The position numbers and the translations under genes are program-made. The notes below the pieces were generated by a model. It was not told the DNA's origin. It saw nothing but the letters and a program-made list of their open reading frames with translations, and ran no database searches. From Prevotella sp. (GTDB lineage: Bacteria > Bacteroidota > Bacteroidia > Bacteroidales > Bacteroidaceae), in assembly GCA_017469955.1 (NCBI GenBank), contig JAFUFJ010000016.1, positions 62,001 to 126,000 of the forward strand: 64,000 bases of DNA. Direction: 5' to 3'. This document shows positions 53,539-62,695 of the stretch, in pieces. The first letter of the stretch is position 1. The number at the start of each line of letters is the position of its first letter.

Positions 53539-55586
53539 TCGTCGGTGACAATCGGCTTCTTTGCCGGCTTGGGTTGCATCTTTAGATTGCCTTGTTCATC
53601 GAACAAACCGTAGGTAGTCCTTAGCACACTGAACTCAGTACGGCGGTTTAGCTGATTGCAAATCTCTTGCTTCTCTTCGTCAAGTCCTTTGATGAATTCC
53701 TCCGTCAGCACGTCATCAACTTTTAGCCAGTCATATTTCTCCGTCAGCTTCTTTCTGACCACCTTCGGCTTCTCTTTGCCATATCCTACGGCTGTCAGTC
53801 TATCTTCGGCAATACCATGGGCAATAAGATAGTTGACAACAGATTCTGCTCTGCGTTGTGAAAGACGCTTGTTGTACTCAGCAGAGCCTTTATAGTCGCA
53901 GTGTGAGGACAGTTCAATGGTAACATTGGGATTCTCTTCAAGCAAAGCAACCAGCTCATCCAGTGACTCAGTTGACTCTGGCCTGAGAGTTGCCTTGTCA
54001 AAATCATAGAAAATGTTGTCGATTAGAACCGGGACATTAATGGAAGCCAGCGGAAACTGAAGAGTGTACTCCTCGGATTCTTCGGATTGGCTTACTCGCA
54101 GTTCTTCCTTATGATTGAGGAAACCTTTGCATGTCGCCAGAAAAAGGTAGTCAATGTCAGGTTTGATGACATAGGTGAACGAACCGTCTCCCTTTACTCC
54201 AAGCCGTTGGTTGGTGCCGTCGCTGCCGACGACATATACTTGAGCATCAATAAGCTCATATCCGTCTTGCTCGTAAATCCATCCCTTGACGGCCTGCACC
54301 ACTTCCGGATTTACAAAACTATAGATGTGGTCCCATCCTTGTCCGTCGCCTCTGTTGGAAGAGAAATATCCACGGTTATACGGTCCTTCAAAAGTCATTC
54401 CGAAGTCATCGCCTTGTGAATTCAGCGGATACCCTGGGTGTTCTATTTCATATTTCCCGTCTTTGCCGACAGTAGCAATGAAGATGTCAAGGCCTCCCAT
54501 TCCCGGATGTCCGTCACTTGAGAAATAGAAATCCCCGTTAGGACGAAAGGTTGGGAACATCTCATTTCCGGGAGTATTGATAGGTTCGCCAAGGTTCTCT
54601 ATGCCTCCAAGTCCACTTGCCGTTAGTCTTACGCGCCATATATCATGGCCCCCCATACCTCCAGGCATGTCACTGGTAAAGTATAACCACTCTCCGTCAG
54701 GTGAAACAGCCGGATGAGCATAACAAGAAAGCGTGTCGCGTGTAATATTTAACGGAGAGGCTTTGCCCCATGCAGCATCAGAACGGTTAGATGTCACGAT
54801 TTGAGCGTATCGGGGATAGGAGGGATCTGTTACACATTGTGTCAAATACATGGTCCTTCCATCGGGAGAAAAGGTACATGCGCCTTCGTCATATGCCGTG
54901 TTGACGCCTCCCGTAACAGCTTCAGGCTTGCTCCATTTACCCTTGTCGTCCTTCTCAGAAACGAAGATGTCGGCGGGCTTTGCTCCGGTAATGCCACTTA
55001 ATTCGTCGCCTTCGGCATCATTTCTTGTCGATGAAAAGTAAAGCCTGTCAGAGTCATCACCTAATAACATGGGTGAATAGTCTGCGCGTCTTGAATTGAA
55101 TACGTCTTGTCTCTTTACCGTATATCGTGAGCCTTCCTGTTTCCATTGGGAAGCATGTTGGGCGGAATAGAGCCCGTTTCTTGCCAAAATATCGTTAGGA
55201 ATAGAGTCAAGAACGGTGGTAAACTCGCTGGCAGCCTGTTTGTATTCTCCGTTTTTAAGCAATTGCCGCGCAAAAGAGCGACGGTCTTCAATGTCTGCTT
55301 GTTCATATCTGATGGCGTTACGATACCCGGCAATAGCCTTTTGGGTAGCATTGATCTTTTCGTAGCACTTGGCCATTTTTAAGGCAATTTGTCCGCGTTC
55401 GTTACGCTCTTTGGGGGAAGTCATGGTATAGGCACGCTTGAATTCGTTGGCTGCATCATTGTATTCGCCAACGGCAAGATACTTTTCTGCCTTCTTGAGA
55501 TGCTTTTCAGCTCCACAATTAATCAGCAAGAAACATCCTGCCAACATCAGAATGCACGGTAGTATCTTTCTCTTTTGTGTGCCCAT
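53514..55586 (-). CDS. porE: type IX secretion system peptidoglycan-associated lipoprotein PorE
   Basis: A 690-aa outer-membrane lipoprotein with lipobox CFLLINC (about 18-24). The domain order matches PorE of P. gingivalis (PG1058): TPR units (about 30-150), a PD40/WD40 beta-propeller (about 160-430, YFSSTRNDAEGDELSG, FSPDGRTMYLTQC, YFTSDMPGGMGGHDIW, FYFSSDGHPGMGGLDIF), a carboxypeptidase-regulatory-like domain (about 440-510), and a C-terminal OmpA domain (about 530-640, FDKATLRPESTESLDEL and SSHCDYKGSAEYNKRLSQRRAESVVNYL). It probably links the secretion complex to peptidoglycan. The gene end overlaps the end of the small membrane protein gene by 25 bp. The 261-bp stretch 55587-55847 upstream is AT-rich and shows no repeat array. 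Confidence 0.85.
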   Translation of the reverse strand: MGTQKRKILPCILMLAGCFLLINCGAEKHLKKAEKYLAVGEYNDAANEFKRAYTMTSPKERNERGQIALKMAKCYEKINATQKAIAGYRNAIRYEQADIEDRRSFARQLLKNGEYKQAASEFTTVLDSIPNDILARNGLYSAQHASQWKQEGSRYTVKRQDVFNSRRADYSPMLLGDDSDRLYFSSTRNDAEGDELSGITGAKPADIFVSEKDDKGKWSKPEAVTGGVNTAYDEGACTFSPDGRTMYLTQCVTDPSYPRYAQIVTSNRSDAAWGKASPLNITRDTLSCYAHPAVSPDGEWLYFTSDMPGGMGGHDIWRVRLTASGLGGIENLGEPINTPGNEMFPTFRPNGDFYFSSDGHPGMGGLDIFIATVGKDGKYEIEHPGYPLNSQGDDFGMTFEGPYNRGYFSSNRGDGQGWDHIYSFVNPEVVQAVKGWIYEQDGYELIDAQVYVVGSDGTNQRLGVKGDGSFTYVIKPDIDYLFLATCKGFLNHKEELRVSQSEESEEYTLQFPLASINVPVLIDNIFYDFDKATLRPESTESLDELVALLEENPNVTIELSSHCDYKGSAEYNKRLSQRRAESVVNYLIAHGIAEDRLTAVGYGKEKPKVVRKKLTEKYDWLKVDDVLTEEFIKGLDEEKQEICNQLNRRTEFSVLRTTYGLFDEQGNLKMQPKPAKKPIVTDDYEFLIEE

Positions 55587-55847
55587 ATTCTATGTTTACT
55601 GTTACTTATCGGTTGAAGCGTTATACCATATTTAGTATAATGTAATAACGACTTTGCTTTTGTTTTATTGCTTTTCCTTTTGTTATTATAGGCAGAAAAA
55701 TCATGGTTAGAGGATAATCGTGGTAAAAATGCGAATGTTATGATGAAAAATGATTTTCTTGCTTACGGTATATTCTATATAGGCAAAGGCATTTATGCCG
55801 AGGTTCACACTTATTGCAGCATATGGACTTAGGAATACCGGCTGTCC

Positions 55848-57956
55848 TTACTTATCGGTATTGGAAGCCAGGAAGGGCTTTCTCCATGCACATCCTTCTT
55901 TCCAGCGTGAACATCCGTAGGCAGTTTTCCCCTTAATGATGGTGCCTTTCCCACAAAGAGGGCATGACTTTCCTATTATAGAATCGTCAAATACGGAGAT
56001 TTTCGTGCTTGTGTTTGCCTTTAGGGACGTTTGCCTTCTTTTGTTTTCTTTAGTTTTTTTCTTTTTAGTCTCATCCTGAGGCTGTTCGATAGCGACATGT
56101 CTGTTAGTGTTGTCTCGCATTACTTCGAGTACAATCTGCGTGATTTGTTCCTTCAGTTCGCTGATGAATTGCTGCGGATCATACTTTTGATGTTCAATAT
56201 CGCGTAGTTTCTTTTCCCATATTCCCGTCAATTCGCAGCTTTTAAGCAGTTCTTCTCTGATAAGTCCAATGAGCTCTATCCCTGTTGGTGTGGCAACCAG
56301 ACGTTTGCGTTCACGACGGATATAATGACGTTTGAAAAGAGTTTCTATGATACTTGCACGTGAGGATGGCCGACCGATGCCGTTTTCTTTGAGTGCAGCT
56401 CTCAATTCTTCATCTTCGACAAATTTGCCGGCAGTCTCCATCGCGCGGAGCAGAGTAGCCTCGGTATAATATGGCGGAGGTGTCGTTTGTTTTTCTGTTA
56501 GGGTAGGAGTATGTGGTCCGCTTTCACCTTTTACGAAAGTGGGAAGCGTCTTTTCTTCATCGTCTTTTTTCTCTTCTCCGTCATCGGTAGGCTTGATGTC
56601 TTTCGCATAGACTACGCGCCATCCTGGTTCGAGAATCTCTTTTCCCGATACTTTGAATTCAATGGGGCCAGAAACCTTGCCGTCTTCTGTGATGGTGGCT
56701 GTCGTTTCTGTGTTGCCTACTTCGCCTAATACGGTCGTAGTAGAGAACTTGCAATCTGGATAGAACACGGAAATAAAACGACAGGCGATAAGATTGAAAA
56801 CCTGTTGCTCGGCATCTGTGAGCCCTTGTGGTGGCACTCCTGTGGGAATGATGGCATGGTGGTCGGTCACTTTCGAAGTGTCAAACACTTTCTTTGTCTT
56901 TCTAAGCGACTTTCCACCCAAAGCTTTTACGAGCTCGGCGTACGGTCTTTGTCCGTTTCTTACGGTCTGAAACAGCCCGTTCATGATCGAAGGACATTTG
57001 GGATAGATGTCGTCAGACAGGTATTGAGTGTCCACACGTGGATAGGTGCAGAACTTCTTTTCGTAGAGACTTTGTATGAGATTGAGAGTCGTTTCCGCCG
57101 AATATCCGAACTTCTTGTTGCACTCTACTTGAAGTGATGTGAGGTCAAAGAGGTTCGGTGGCAGTTCGGTTCCTTTCTTCTTTTCTACGTTAGTGACCAG
57201 GAAAGGCTTTCCTTCGATAGTCAGAAAGGCTTTTTCCCCCTCTTCTTTTGAGGTGAAACGTCCTTTTGTAGCCGTAAAAGTCGTATCGCGATAGACAGTG
57301 GCAAGTACCCAGTATGGTTCAGGTTTGAAGTTTTCAATCTCCTTTTGCCGGTTGACAATGAGCGCCAATGTCGGCGTCTGCACTCGTCCAATGCTGAGCA
57401 CTTGTCTATTCTGTCCGTATTTTAACGTATAGAGTCGTGTGGCATTCATGCCGAGCAACCAGTCTCCGATTGCTCGTGAAAGACCGGCAAGATACAGAGG
57501 TTGATAGGCCGACTGGTCTTTGAGTTTTCGGAAACCTTCACGAATAGACTCGTCGGTCATCGACGATATCCATAGTCGTTTTACGGGGCATTTCGCGCCC
57601 GCTTTCTGCATCACCCATCGCTGTATTAGCTCACCTTCCTGCCCGGCATCACCACAGTTTATGATCTCATCTGCCTTCTTCATGAGCTGTTCAATCACGG
57701 CAAACTGGCGTTTAATGCTTTCTTCTTCAATGAGTTTGATGCCGAATCTCTGAGGAATCATCGGCAGTGAACCGAGTGACCACCGTTTCCATCCTTCTGC
57801 ATAGTCGTGTGGTTCCTTGAGCGTACACAGGTGGCCAAACGTCCACGTCACTTGGTAGCCATTGCCTTCCATGTAGCTGCGATGGTCGACAGTGGCTCCA
57901 AGAATGCGTGCGATGTCACGTCCTACACTGGGTTTCTCGGCGATGCAAACAATCAT
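55848..57956 (-). CDS. topB: DNA topoisomerase III
   Basis: Type IA topoisomerase, 702 aa. The Toprim domain starts CIAEKPSVGRDIARILGA (about 4-21) and includes NCGDAGQEGELIQRWV. The active-site tyrosine lies in FCTYPRVDTQYL (about 305-316). IGRVQTPTLALI, ENGIGRPSSRASIIETL and a C-terminal zinc finger-like CPLCGKGTIIKGKTAYGCSRW (about 664-684) are present. TopB decatenates replication intermediates. TopB genes also occur on conjugative elements, but nothing here suggests one. Confidence 0.93.
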   Translation of the reverse strand: MIVCIAEKPSVGRDIARILGATVDHRSYMEGNGYQVTWTFGHLCTLKEPHDYAEGWKRWSLGSLPMIPQRFGIKLIEEESIKRQFAVIEQLMKKADEIINCGDAGQEGELIQRWVMQKAGAKCPVKRLWISSMTDESIREGFRKLKDQSAYQPLYLAGLSRAIGDWLLGMNATRLYTLKYGQNRQVLSIGRVQTPTLALIVNRQKEIENFKPEPYWVLATVYRDTTFTATKGRFTSKEEGEKAFLTIEGKPFLVTNVEKKKGTELPPNLFDLTSLQVECNKKFGYSAETTLNLIQSLYEKKFCTYPRVDTQYLSDDIYPKCPSIMNGLFQTVRNGQRPYAELVKALGGKSLRKTKKVFDTSKVTDHHAIIPTGVPPQGLTDAEQQVFNLIACRFISVFYPDCKFSTTTVLGEVGNTETTATITEDGKVSGPIEFKVSGKEILEPGWRVVYAKDIKPTDDGEEKKDDEEKTLPTFVKGESGPHTPTLTEKQTTPPPYYTEATLLRAMETAGKFVEDEELRAALKENGIGRPSSRASIIETLFKRHYIRRERKRLVATPTGIELIGLIREELLKSCELTGIWEKKLRDIEHQKYDPQQFISELKEQITQIVLEVMRDNTNRHVAIEQPQDETKKKKTKENKRRQTSLKANTSTKISVFDDSIIGKSCPLCGKGTIIKGKTAYGCSRWKEGCAWRKPFLASNTDK

Positions 57957-58005
57957 GCCTGTCTCTTTGTTTCGGTTCTTTGGTTGCAGAAGACTCTCTG
58001 TTTCC

Positions 58006-59958
58006 TTAGTTTCGCGGAGTTATCACGCCTGCAAAACCGCCGTTCCGAGCCATGTGTATGGTGATTGGACTGTTGGCTGATACGGAAGAACCCTTGTACA
58101 TTCGGTAGTCAATGGCCTTCCTGTCTGAATTTTCACCGTCGGTGAACAAGGTGAGTTGTTGTGCATTGCTGTCCAGGAAACTCAAGTCAATTTCCACGTC
58201 GCGCGGATCGTTGTCGTTGATACCGCCGATGAACCAACGGCTGCCCGACCGTCTTGCCATGACACAATACTTGCCCGGTTCGGCCAGCAGGACGCGTGTT
58301 TCGTCCCACAACACGGGCACACTTGTGATGAATTCGGTACAGTCAGGGTTCTGATAGTAGCGCGAAGGTGTGTCGGCCAGCATCTGAATACCTGTTGTAA
58401 AGAGCACATACAGGGCCATTTGGTAGGCTCTTGTGCCGCTTGCCATTCCCACTTCGTTGGTAGTTTGGTTGTTTTCGGGCTGCACGTTGAGCATGCCTCC
58501 GGGTGTGAAGTCCATCGGTCCTACGGCATTTCTGACGAATGGCAACCAGTTGGTGTTTTCCGGTTTACAGCGACCACCCTGCTCAAGTCCGAGCACAGCT
58601 TCATAGGAAATGAGGTTTGGATATTTGCGTTCAAGTCCAGCCGGCTTGAATGATCCGTGGAAGTCTACTAACAGATGGTGCTTGGCAGCCTCCTTACACA
58701 CGCGCTCATAGTAGTTCACCATCCATTGGTCTGATCGATCCATAAAGTCGATTTTCACGCCGGCGATGCCCCACTTTTCATATTCTTCAAAGAGGTTGAA
58801 GTTGCGCTCCACCTCCAGCCACGTGAGCCATAAGATGAGGTCTACGCCTTTTTCCTTGCCATATTGGATAAGGCGTGGCATGTTGATGTCCTTGTTGGTG
58901 TGGAACGGGTCGGCTGTCGATACGGCCCAACCCTCGTCCAGTATGATGTATTTCACACCGTATTTTGCAGCAAAGTCGATGAAGTATTTGTAGGTTTCTT
59001 CGTTGCAGCCGGCCTTGAAGTCCACTCCCCATGCCTGTCTACAGTTCCACCAATCCCAAGCTACCTGTCCCGGACGTATCCAAGAGGTGTCGCCGATGAC
59101 GTTGGGAGTTGCCAGAACATATTCCATTTCGTTGGCAACGATGTCGCGGGCATCCTTTGATATGACGAAGAATCGCCAGGGGAACGGCCGTGTTCCGTCA
59201 GTCTCGGCGATGTATTCGGCTTCCTTTGTAGGGATGAGGAAACGGTCCCACTGCTGCTCAACTTCCAAGGCGAACTTCGGGAATACGGCCTTCATGCCGC
59301 CTTTTCCGTTGCTCTTGAGGAACATGTGCGGATAGTCTTCGACGGCACTTTCAGAGAAAAGCACCTGATAGCCCTTTGGAGTCTGCACGTAGAGGGGCAG
59401 ATAGTTCATCGGCGACTCTTTGGTATATTCCCTTGCAGCCAGATGTACGTAGCGCTCTTCATAGTTCTGTCTGAACGTTCCGCACTGCGACATTGTCAGT
59501 TGGCTCTCGCTGTCAAGGTCGAACTCCAGCATCTCGTCGTCAACCGTCACTTGGCCTTTTTTCTCGGTAACGAACCGATAGGCCACGCCATTGTCATAGG
59601 CTCTGAAGTCCACTCGGTAGCCTCCTTTCATGGTGAGGCGCACTTCGTTGGCGTGATTCTTCACGATGGCGTTCTTGATAGGTATCTCGCGCTGGATGTT
59701 TTCGTCGTAAGTCAGGCGCTTGATGCTCTTCACTTGTGGCTTTTCGCCCAGTCTTTCTCCTGATAAGGTGAGCCCTATCTGGCAGTTTTTCAGCACGACA
59801 TCGTTGCCGGATACGACACTGTAGGAGATGCCGTCGGCCACTTGGATGTTGATGGTTAGCAGTCCGTTAGGCGAACTGACACTCACGTTTTTGGCTGCAA
59901 ACACGCCGTTGCACACCGTCAAAGCTGCCATGAACAGCAGAGTCTTCAAAGTCTTCAT
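58006..59958 (-). CDS. glycoside hydrolase family 97 (SusB-like)
   Basis: A 650-aa periplasmic glycosidase with signal KTLLFMAALTVCNGVFA. The N-terminal beta-sandwich (about 25-270, VSSPNGLLTINIQVADGISYSVV) precedes a TIM barrel with YIILDEGWAV, WLTWLEVERNFNLFEEYEKWGIAGVKIDFMDRSDQWM and VDFHGSFKPAGLERKYPNLISYEAVLGLEQ. A C-terminal beta domain closes it. GH97 holds both inverting alpha-glucosidases and retaining alpha-galactosidases; I cannot safely choose. No SusCD pair is adjacent. The ATG at 59958 begins the signal peptide; the frame reaches 60075. Confidence 0.9.
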   Translation of the reverse strand: MKTLKTLLFMAALTVCNGVFAAKNVSVSSPNGLLTINIQVADGISYSVVSGNDVVLKNCQIGLTLSGERLGEKPQVKSIKRLTYDENIQREIPIKNAIVKNHANEVRLTMKGGYRVDFRAYDNGVAYRFVTEKKGQVTVDDEMLEFDLDSESQLTMSQCGTFRQNYEERYVHLAAREYTKESPMNYLPLYVQTPKGYQVLFSESAVEDYPHMFLKSNGKGGMKAVFPKFALEVEQQWDRFLIPTKEAEYIAETDGTRPFPWRFFVISKDARDIVANEMEYVLATPNVIGDTSWIRPGQVAWDWWNCRQAWGVDFKAGCNEETYKYFIDFAAKYGVKYIILDEGWAVSTADPFHTNKDINMPRLIQYGKEKGVDLILWLTWLEVERNFNLFEEYEKWGIAGVKIDFMDRSDQWMVNYYERVCKEAAKHHLLVDFHGSFKPAGLERKYPNLISYEAVLGLEQGGRCKPENTNWLPFVRNAVGPMDFTPGGMLNVQPENNQTTNEVGMASGTRAYQMALYVLFTTGIQMLADTPSRYYQNPDCTEFITSVPVLWDETRVLLAEPGKYCVMARRSGSRWFIGGINDNDPRDVEIDLSFLDSNAQQLTLFTDGENSDRKAIDYRMYKGSSVSANSPITIHMARNGGFAGVITPRN

Positions 59959-60027
59959 AGTTGTATATGTTTCTCTTATTTTCTGCAAAAGTACATAAAA
60001 AAAACGAGATTCCTGCAGAATGACGGC

Positions 60028-60093
60028 GTAAAAGATGATGTATTGGCAAGCAAAAGATGATGTTTTGCCCACCAATACATCATCTTTTGCACC
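60028..60093. repeat. 22-nt-pitch dyad array, family 2, copy I (3 units)
   Basis: Units start at 60028, 60050 and 60072. Left words are GTAAAAGA, GCAAAAGA and CCAATACA. Right words on the minus strand are CCAATACA, GCAAAACA and GCAAAAGA. The first and last units carry CCAATACA in opposite orientation, so the array is itself an inverted repeat. It lies in the divergent gap between GH97 and the lipoprotein gene. Confidence 0.9.
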
Positions 60094-60220
60094 GGGAAGG
60101 CTTTCCTTTCTGCCTGATGACGGATGCCGGACTGGCCGTTAAGGGAAGTTTTTTAGGACGACGGTGCAAGTTCCTCCCGCCTTTTCCGTTTATATATCAT
60201 CAATGGTATATGATTTGAGT

Positions 60221-60856
60221 ATGAAGAAAATACGTATGAACCCCATTCTTTTTTCGGCTCTTGTGCCGGCACTGATGTCGCTGATGCTTCTGTCATTTGC
60301 GGGCTGTTCGCTCGACGATGGCGACGACATGTCGCAGGAATTGTGGCAGGACATGGCCTTGGCGCAGGGCTATGGCGAGTTTAACGGCCGGTGGTTGATA
60401 GGCGGAAGGCTGGCCTCTGAGGCGGTGCTCAGTATCGGCAGTGCCCCAAAGGGGGCATCGTCGCAGGCCGCTTCGGTCGCTTATGGCGAGGCAGTTTTGA
60501 CATCTTTCCCCCTGGCTTCGCTGCTTGTCGAGACCGTGGGCGACATGGCTTTACGCCAGGCTCCGGCATTGGCGTTCTCAAGTATGCTGAAGGGCTACTC
60601 TGACGCAGCGCTCTATTATGACCTTACTGTCGGCCCTTGTCAGTATGAAATAGAGGTCGGAGGCCGGCAGCTTTCGGCACAAGTCACGTTCGCGTCCGAC
60701 AGGTCGGTGGCCATCTACGACTATGACATTGACCATTGGACACTCACGTTCTATGTCGACAGTGTGGTGCTGGCCGATCAGGAAAGTGGCGAAACAGTCT
60801 GGCAGACATCAGGAAAGGAGCAGAAACTGACCTTTACTTCGACCTTGAGAAAGTAG
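60221..60856 (+). CDS. DUF4840-like lipoprotein
   Basis: An exported 211-aa lipoprotein of unknown function. The signal ends at the lipobox LSFAGC (about 22-27), followed by an acidic run (SLDDGDDMSQEL). The rest is a mainly beta-strand domain, ending WQTSGKEQKLTFTSTL. I place it in DUF4840 by its overall layout, with modest confidence. It lies 37 bp before an ECF sigma factor gene on the same strand, so it may be co-transcribed. An upstream in-frame ATG at 60164 is less likely because the signal peptide starts at 60221. Confidence 0.65.
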   Translation: MKKIRMNPILFSALVPALMSLMLLSFAGCSLDDGDDMSQELWQDMALAQGYGEFNGRWLIGGRLASEAVLSIGSAPKGASSQAASVAYGEAVLTSFPLASLLVETVGDMALRQAPALAFSSMLKGYSDAALYYDLTVGPCQYEIEVGGRQLSAQVTFASDRSVAIYDYDIDHWTLTFYVDSVVLADQESGETVWQTSGKEQKLTFTSTLRK

Positions 60857-60893
60857 GGCAGAGGGTGACAGACATCACGGAGAGACGACAGAA

Positions 60894-61436
60894 ATGAAGG
60901 AAACCGAAGAGCAACTGCTCGCTCAGGTGAGAAATGGCGACCGTAGAGCCATGCGCCGACTCTACGACCGCTACGTGCGTTGGGCCACGGCCATTGCCGG
61001 CAGATATGTCGGTAACAGCGATGATGTGCGTGACGTGTTGCAGGAAAGCTTCCTGAAAGTCTTTGCCTCTGTCAGTGGTTTTTCCTATCGCGGGGAAGGG
61101 TCGTTGAGGGCATGGGTGGGGCGTCTCGTGGCCAACACGGCCCTTGACCACCTGCGAAAGCACCGCCAAATGGTCTATATCGACAGCATACCCGAGCTGA
61201 CCGATGAGCCGGAACCTGATATTGGGGGCGTTGACGACGCGACACTCTTCAAGATGATCAGCCGCCTGCCCGACGGTTGCCGTACGGTACTCAACCTGTT
61301 CGTGTTCGAAGGCATGAGCCATCGCGAGATCGGAGAGCGCTTAGGCATACGTCCTGACTCGTCGGCTTCTCAGTTGTTTCATGCCAAACGTCTGCTTGGA
61401 AAAATGATAAAGGAGATGAGAAATGAGAGACTTTAA
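60894..61436 (+). CDS. ECF RNA polymerase sigma factor
   Basis: A 180-aa ECF sigma factor. Region 2 spans about 14-80 (DRRAMRRLYDRYVRWATAIAGRYVGNSDDVRDVLQESFLKVFASV, then GSLRAWVGRLVANTALDHLRKHR). Region 4 is about 122-170 (LPDGCRTVLNLFVFEGMSHREIGERLGIRPDSSASQLFHAKRLL). The 3' end overlaps the next gene by 14 bp, so the two are coupled. The target regulon is unknown. Confidence 0.92.
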   Translation: MKETEEQLLAQVRNGDRRAMRRLYDRYVRWATAIAGRYVGNSDDVRDVLQESFLKVFASVSGFSYRGEGSLRAWVGRLVANTALDHLRKHRQMVYIDSIPELTDEPEPDIGGVDDATLFKMISRLPDGCRTVLNLFVFEGMSHREIGERLGIRPDSSASQLFHAKRLLGKMIKEMRNERL

Positions 61437-62676
61437 GAATGAATTATACAACCGTCTGGCCCGCTTCGAGGCCGATGCCCCCGACGATTTGTGGAGCTCC
61501 ATCGAGCAGAAGCTTGACGAGTCAGCCCGTGAAGTGCCGACCAATCCTGCCGGGAATGGAGCCCGTCGTGCGCGGGTTGTCTGGCTGAAGCGCCTCACGG
61601 CCGTGGCTGCTTCTGCAGCACTTCTGGCAGGTCTGTGGCAGATGATGTCCACTGATCAGCCCGTCGTGCAGGAGTCTTCATATGCAGAAACGGCAGCACC
61701 GCAGCCGTCGGACGGCGCCGTTCAGGCGCAGTCTGACGGGGAAACGGCACGCGTCGCACCGTCATTCCTGGCACAAACAGTAGCGCATCCTGTAAGGAAG
61801 ACAGTGGCATCAGAGCCGGAAAGATTTCCGAAAGCAGGAAAAGAAGTTTCGCTTCTCGACAAGGATGGGCAGGAAAATGGTCCGGAGATGCCTTCGCCAA
61901 AGTCAGAGACGGATGCCGATGACTCCCGGCAGGCTGGCCATTCCCAGCCTTCTCGCAGGCAGAACCCGACTTCAGGCCATTCTGTCTACTCCTATCAGGG
62001 AAAAGAATCCCGTGCTGAAAGGCTGACACTGACAGCCTATGCTGCCAACTCCTTCGCCGAGGAACGGGCTGTTCATGAAGTGCCAATGAGCATGGCCTAT
62101 GCAAGTAAGTATGGAGATGTGCTGAGAAATGGTGAGGAGGCTGTGGCAGCAGCCAAAAATTCTACGATCTATTTGGCCGATGCCATTGAGCGTAAAAAGC
62201 ACTATCAGCCGGTGTCTTTCGGCCTCTCTGTGGGCTATGGACTTAACGAAAGACTGACGCTTTCATCAGGCGTCGTCTATACGAAGCTGCGTTCTGATTT
62301 CACAAAAACGATAGACATGAACCGCGTAGAGAGCAGACAGACGCTCCACTATGTGGGCATACCGCTGCACCTTTCCTGCAAGATCTTCACCACCGGAGGT
62401 CTGAAAGCCTACGTGAAGGCTGGCGGACAAACCGACATCAACGTAAGAGCAACGGCCGAGAACGATGGCCGTTCACGGGCTGCCAGCAAAGACAAGCTGC
62501 AGTTTTCTGCCGATGTGTCTGCCGGGCTTCAATATGACTTCTTGCCCGAACTGGGTGTCTATGCTGAGCCTGGAGTTCGCTATTATTTTGATAATGGGTC
62601 AGCAGTCGACAACTATTTCAAGGATCGTCCTACGGCGTTTAGTCTGCAATTAGGGGTTAGGTGGAACTTGAAATAG
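61423..62676 (+). CDS. membrane-anchored protein with C-terminal outer-membrane beta-barrel-like domain
   Basis: A 417-aa protein. Residues 1-45 (FKNELYNRLARFEADAPDDLWSSIEQKLDE) look like the N-terminus of anti-sigma partners in Bacteroidales. One membrane segment is at about 60-75 (LTAVAASAALLAGLW). A long polar linker (about 85-210) leads to a C-terminal region with beta strands (about 260-417, YQPVSFGLSVGYGLNERLTLSSGVVYTKLRSDF, ending AFSLQLGVRWNLK) typical of the PorT/OMP_b-brl family. It overlaps the sigma gene by 14 bp. The unusual mix suggests a sensor spanning the envelope, but this is inference. Confidence 0.8.
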   Translation: MRDFKNELYNRLARFEADAPDDLWSSIEQKLDESAREVPTNPAGNGARRARVVWLKRLTAVAASAALLAGLWQMMSTDQPVVQESSYAETAAPQPSDGAVQAQSDGETARVAPSFLAQTVAHPVRKTVASEPERFPKAGKEVSLLDKDGQENGPEMPSPKSETDADDSRQAGHSQPSRRQNPTSGHSVYSYQGKESRAERLTLTAYAANSFAEERAVHEVPMSMAYASKYGDVLRNGEEAVAAAKNSTIYLADAIERKKHYQPVSFGLSVGYGLNERLTLSSGVVYTKLRSDFTKTIDMNRVESRQTLHYVGIPLHLSCKIFTTGGLKAYVKAGGQTDINVRATAENDGRSRAASKDKLQFSADVSAGLQYDFLPELGVYAEPGVRYYFDNGSAVDNYFKDRPTAFSLQLGVRWNLK

Positions 62677-62695
62677 CTGTGAACACGGTGTCCTG

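Noticed and set aside
55848-57956. topB as a sign of a conjugative element
   Set aside because: No tra, mob or integrase genes nearby, and codon and base use look like the neighbours.
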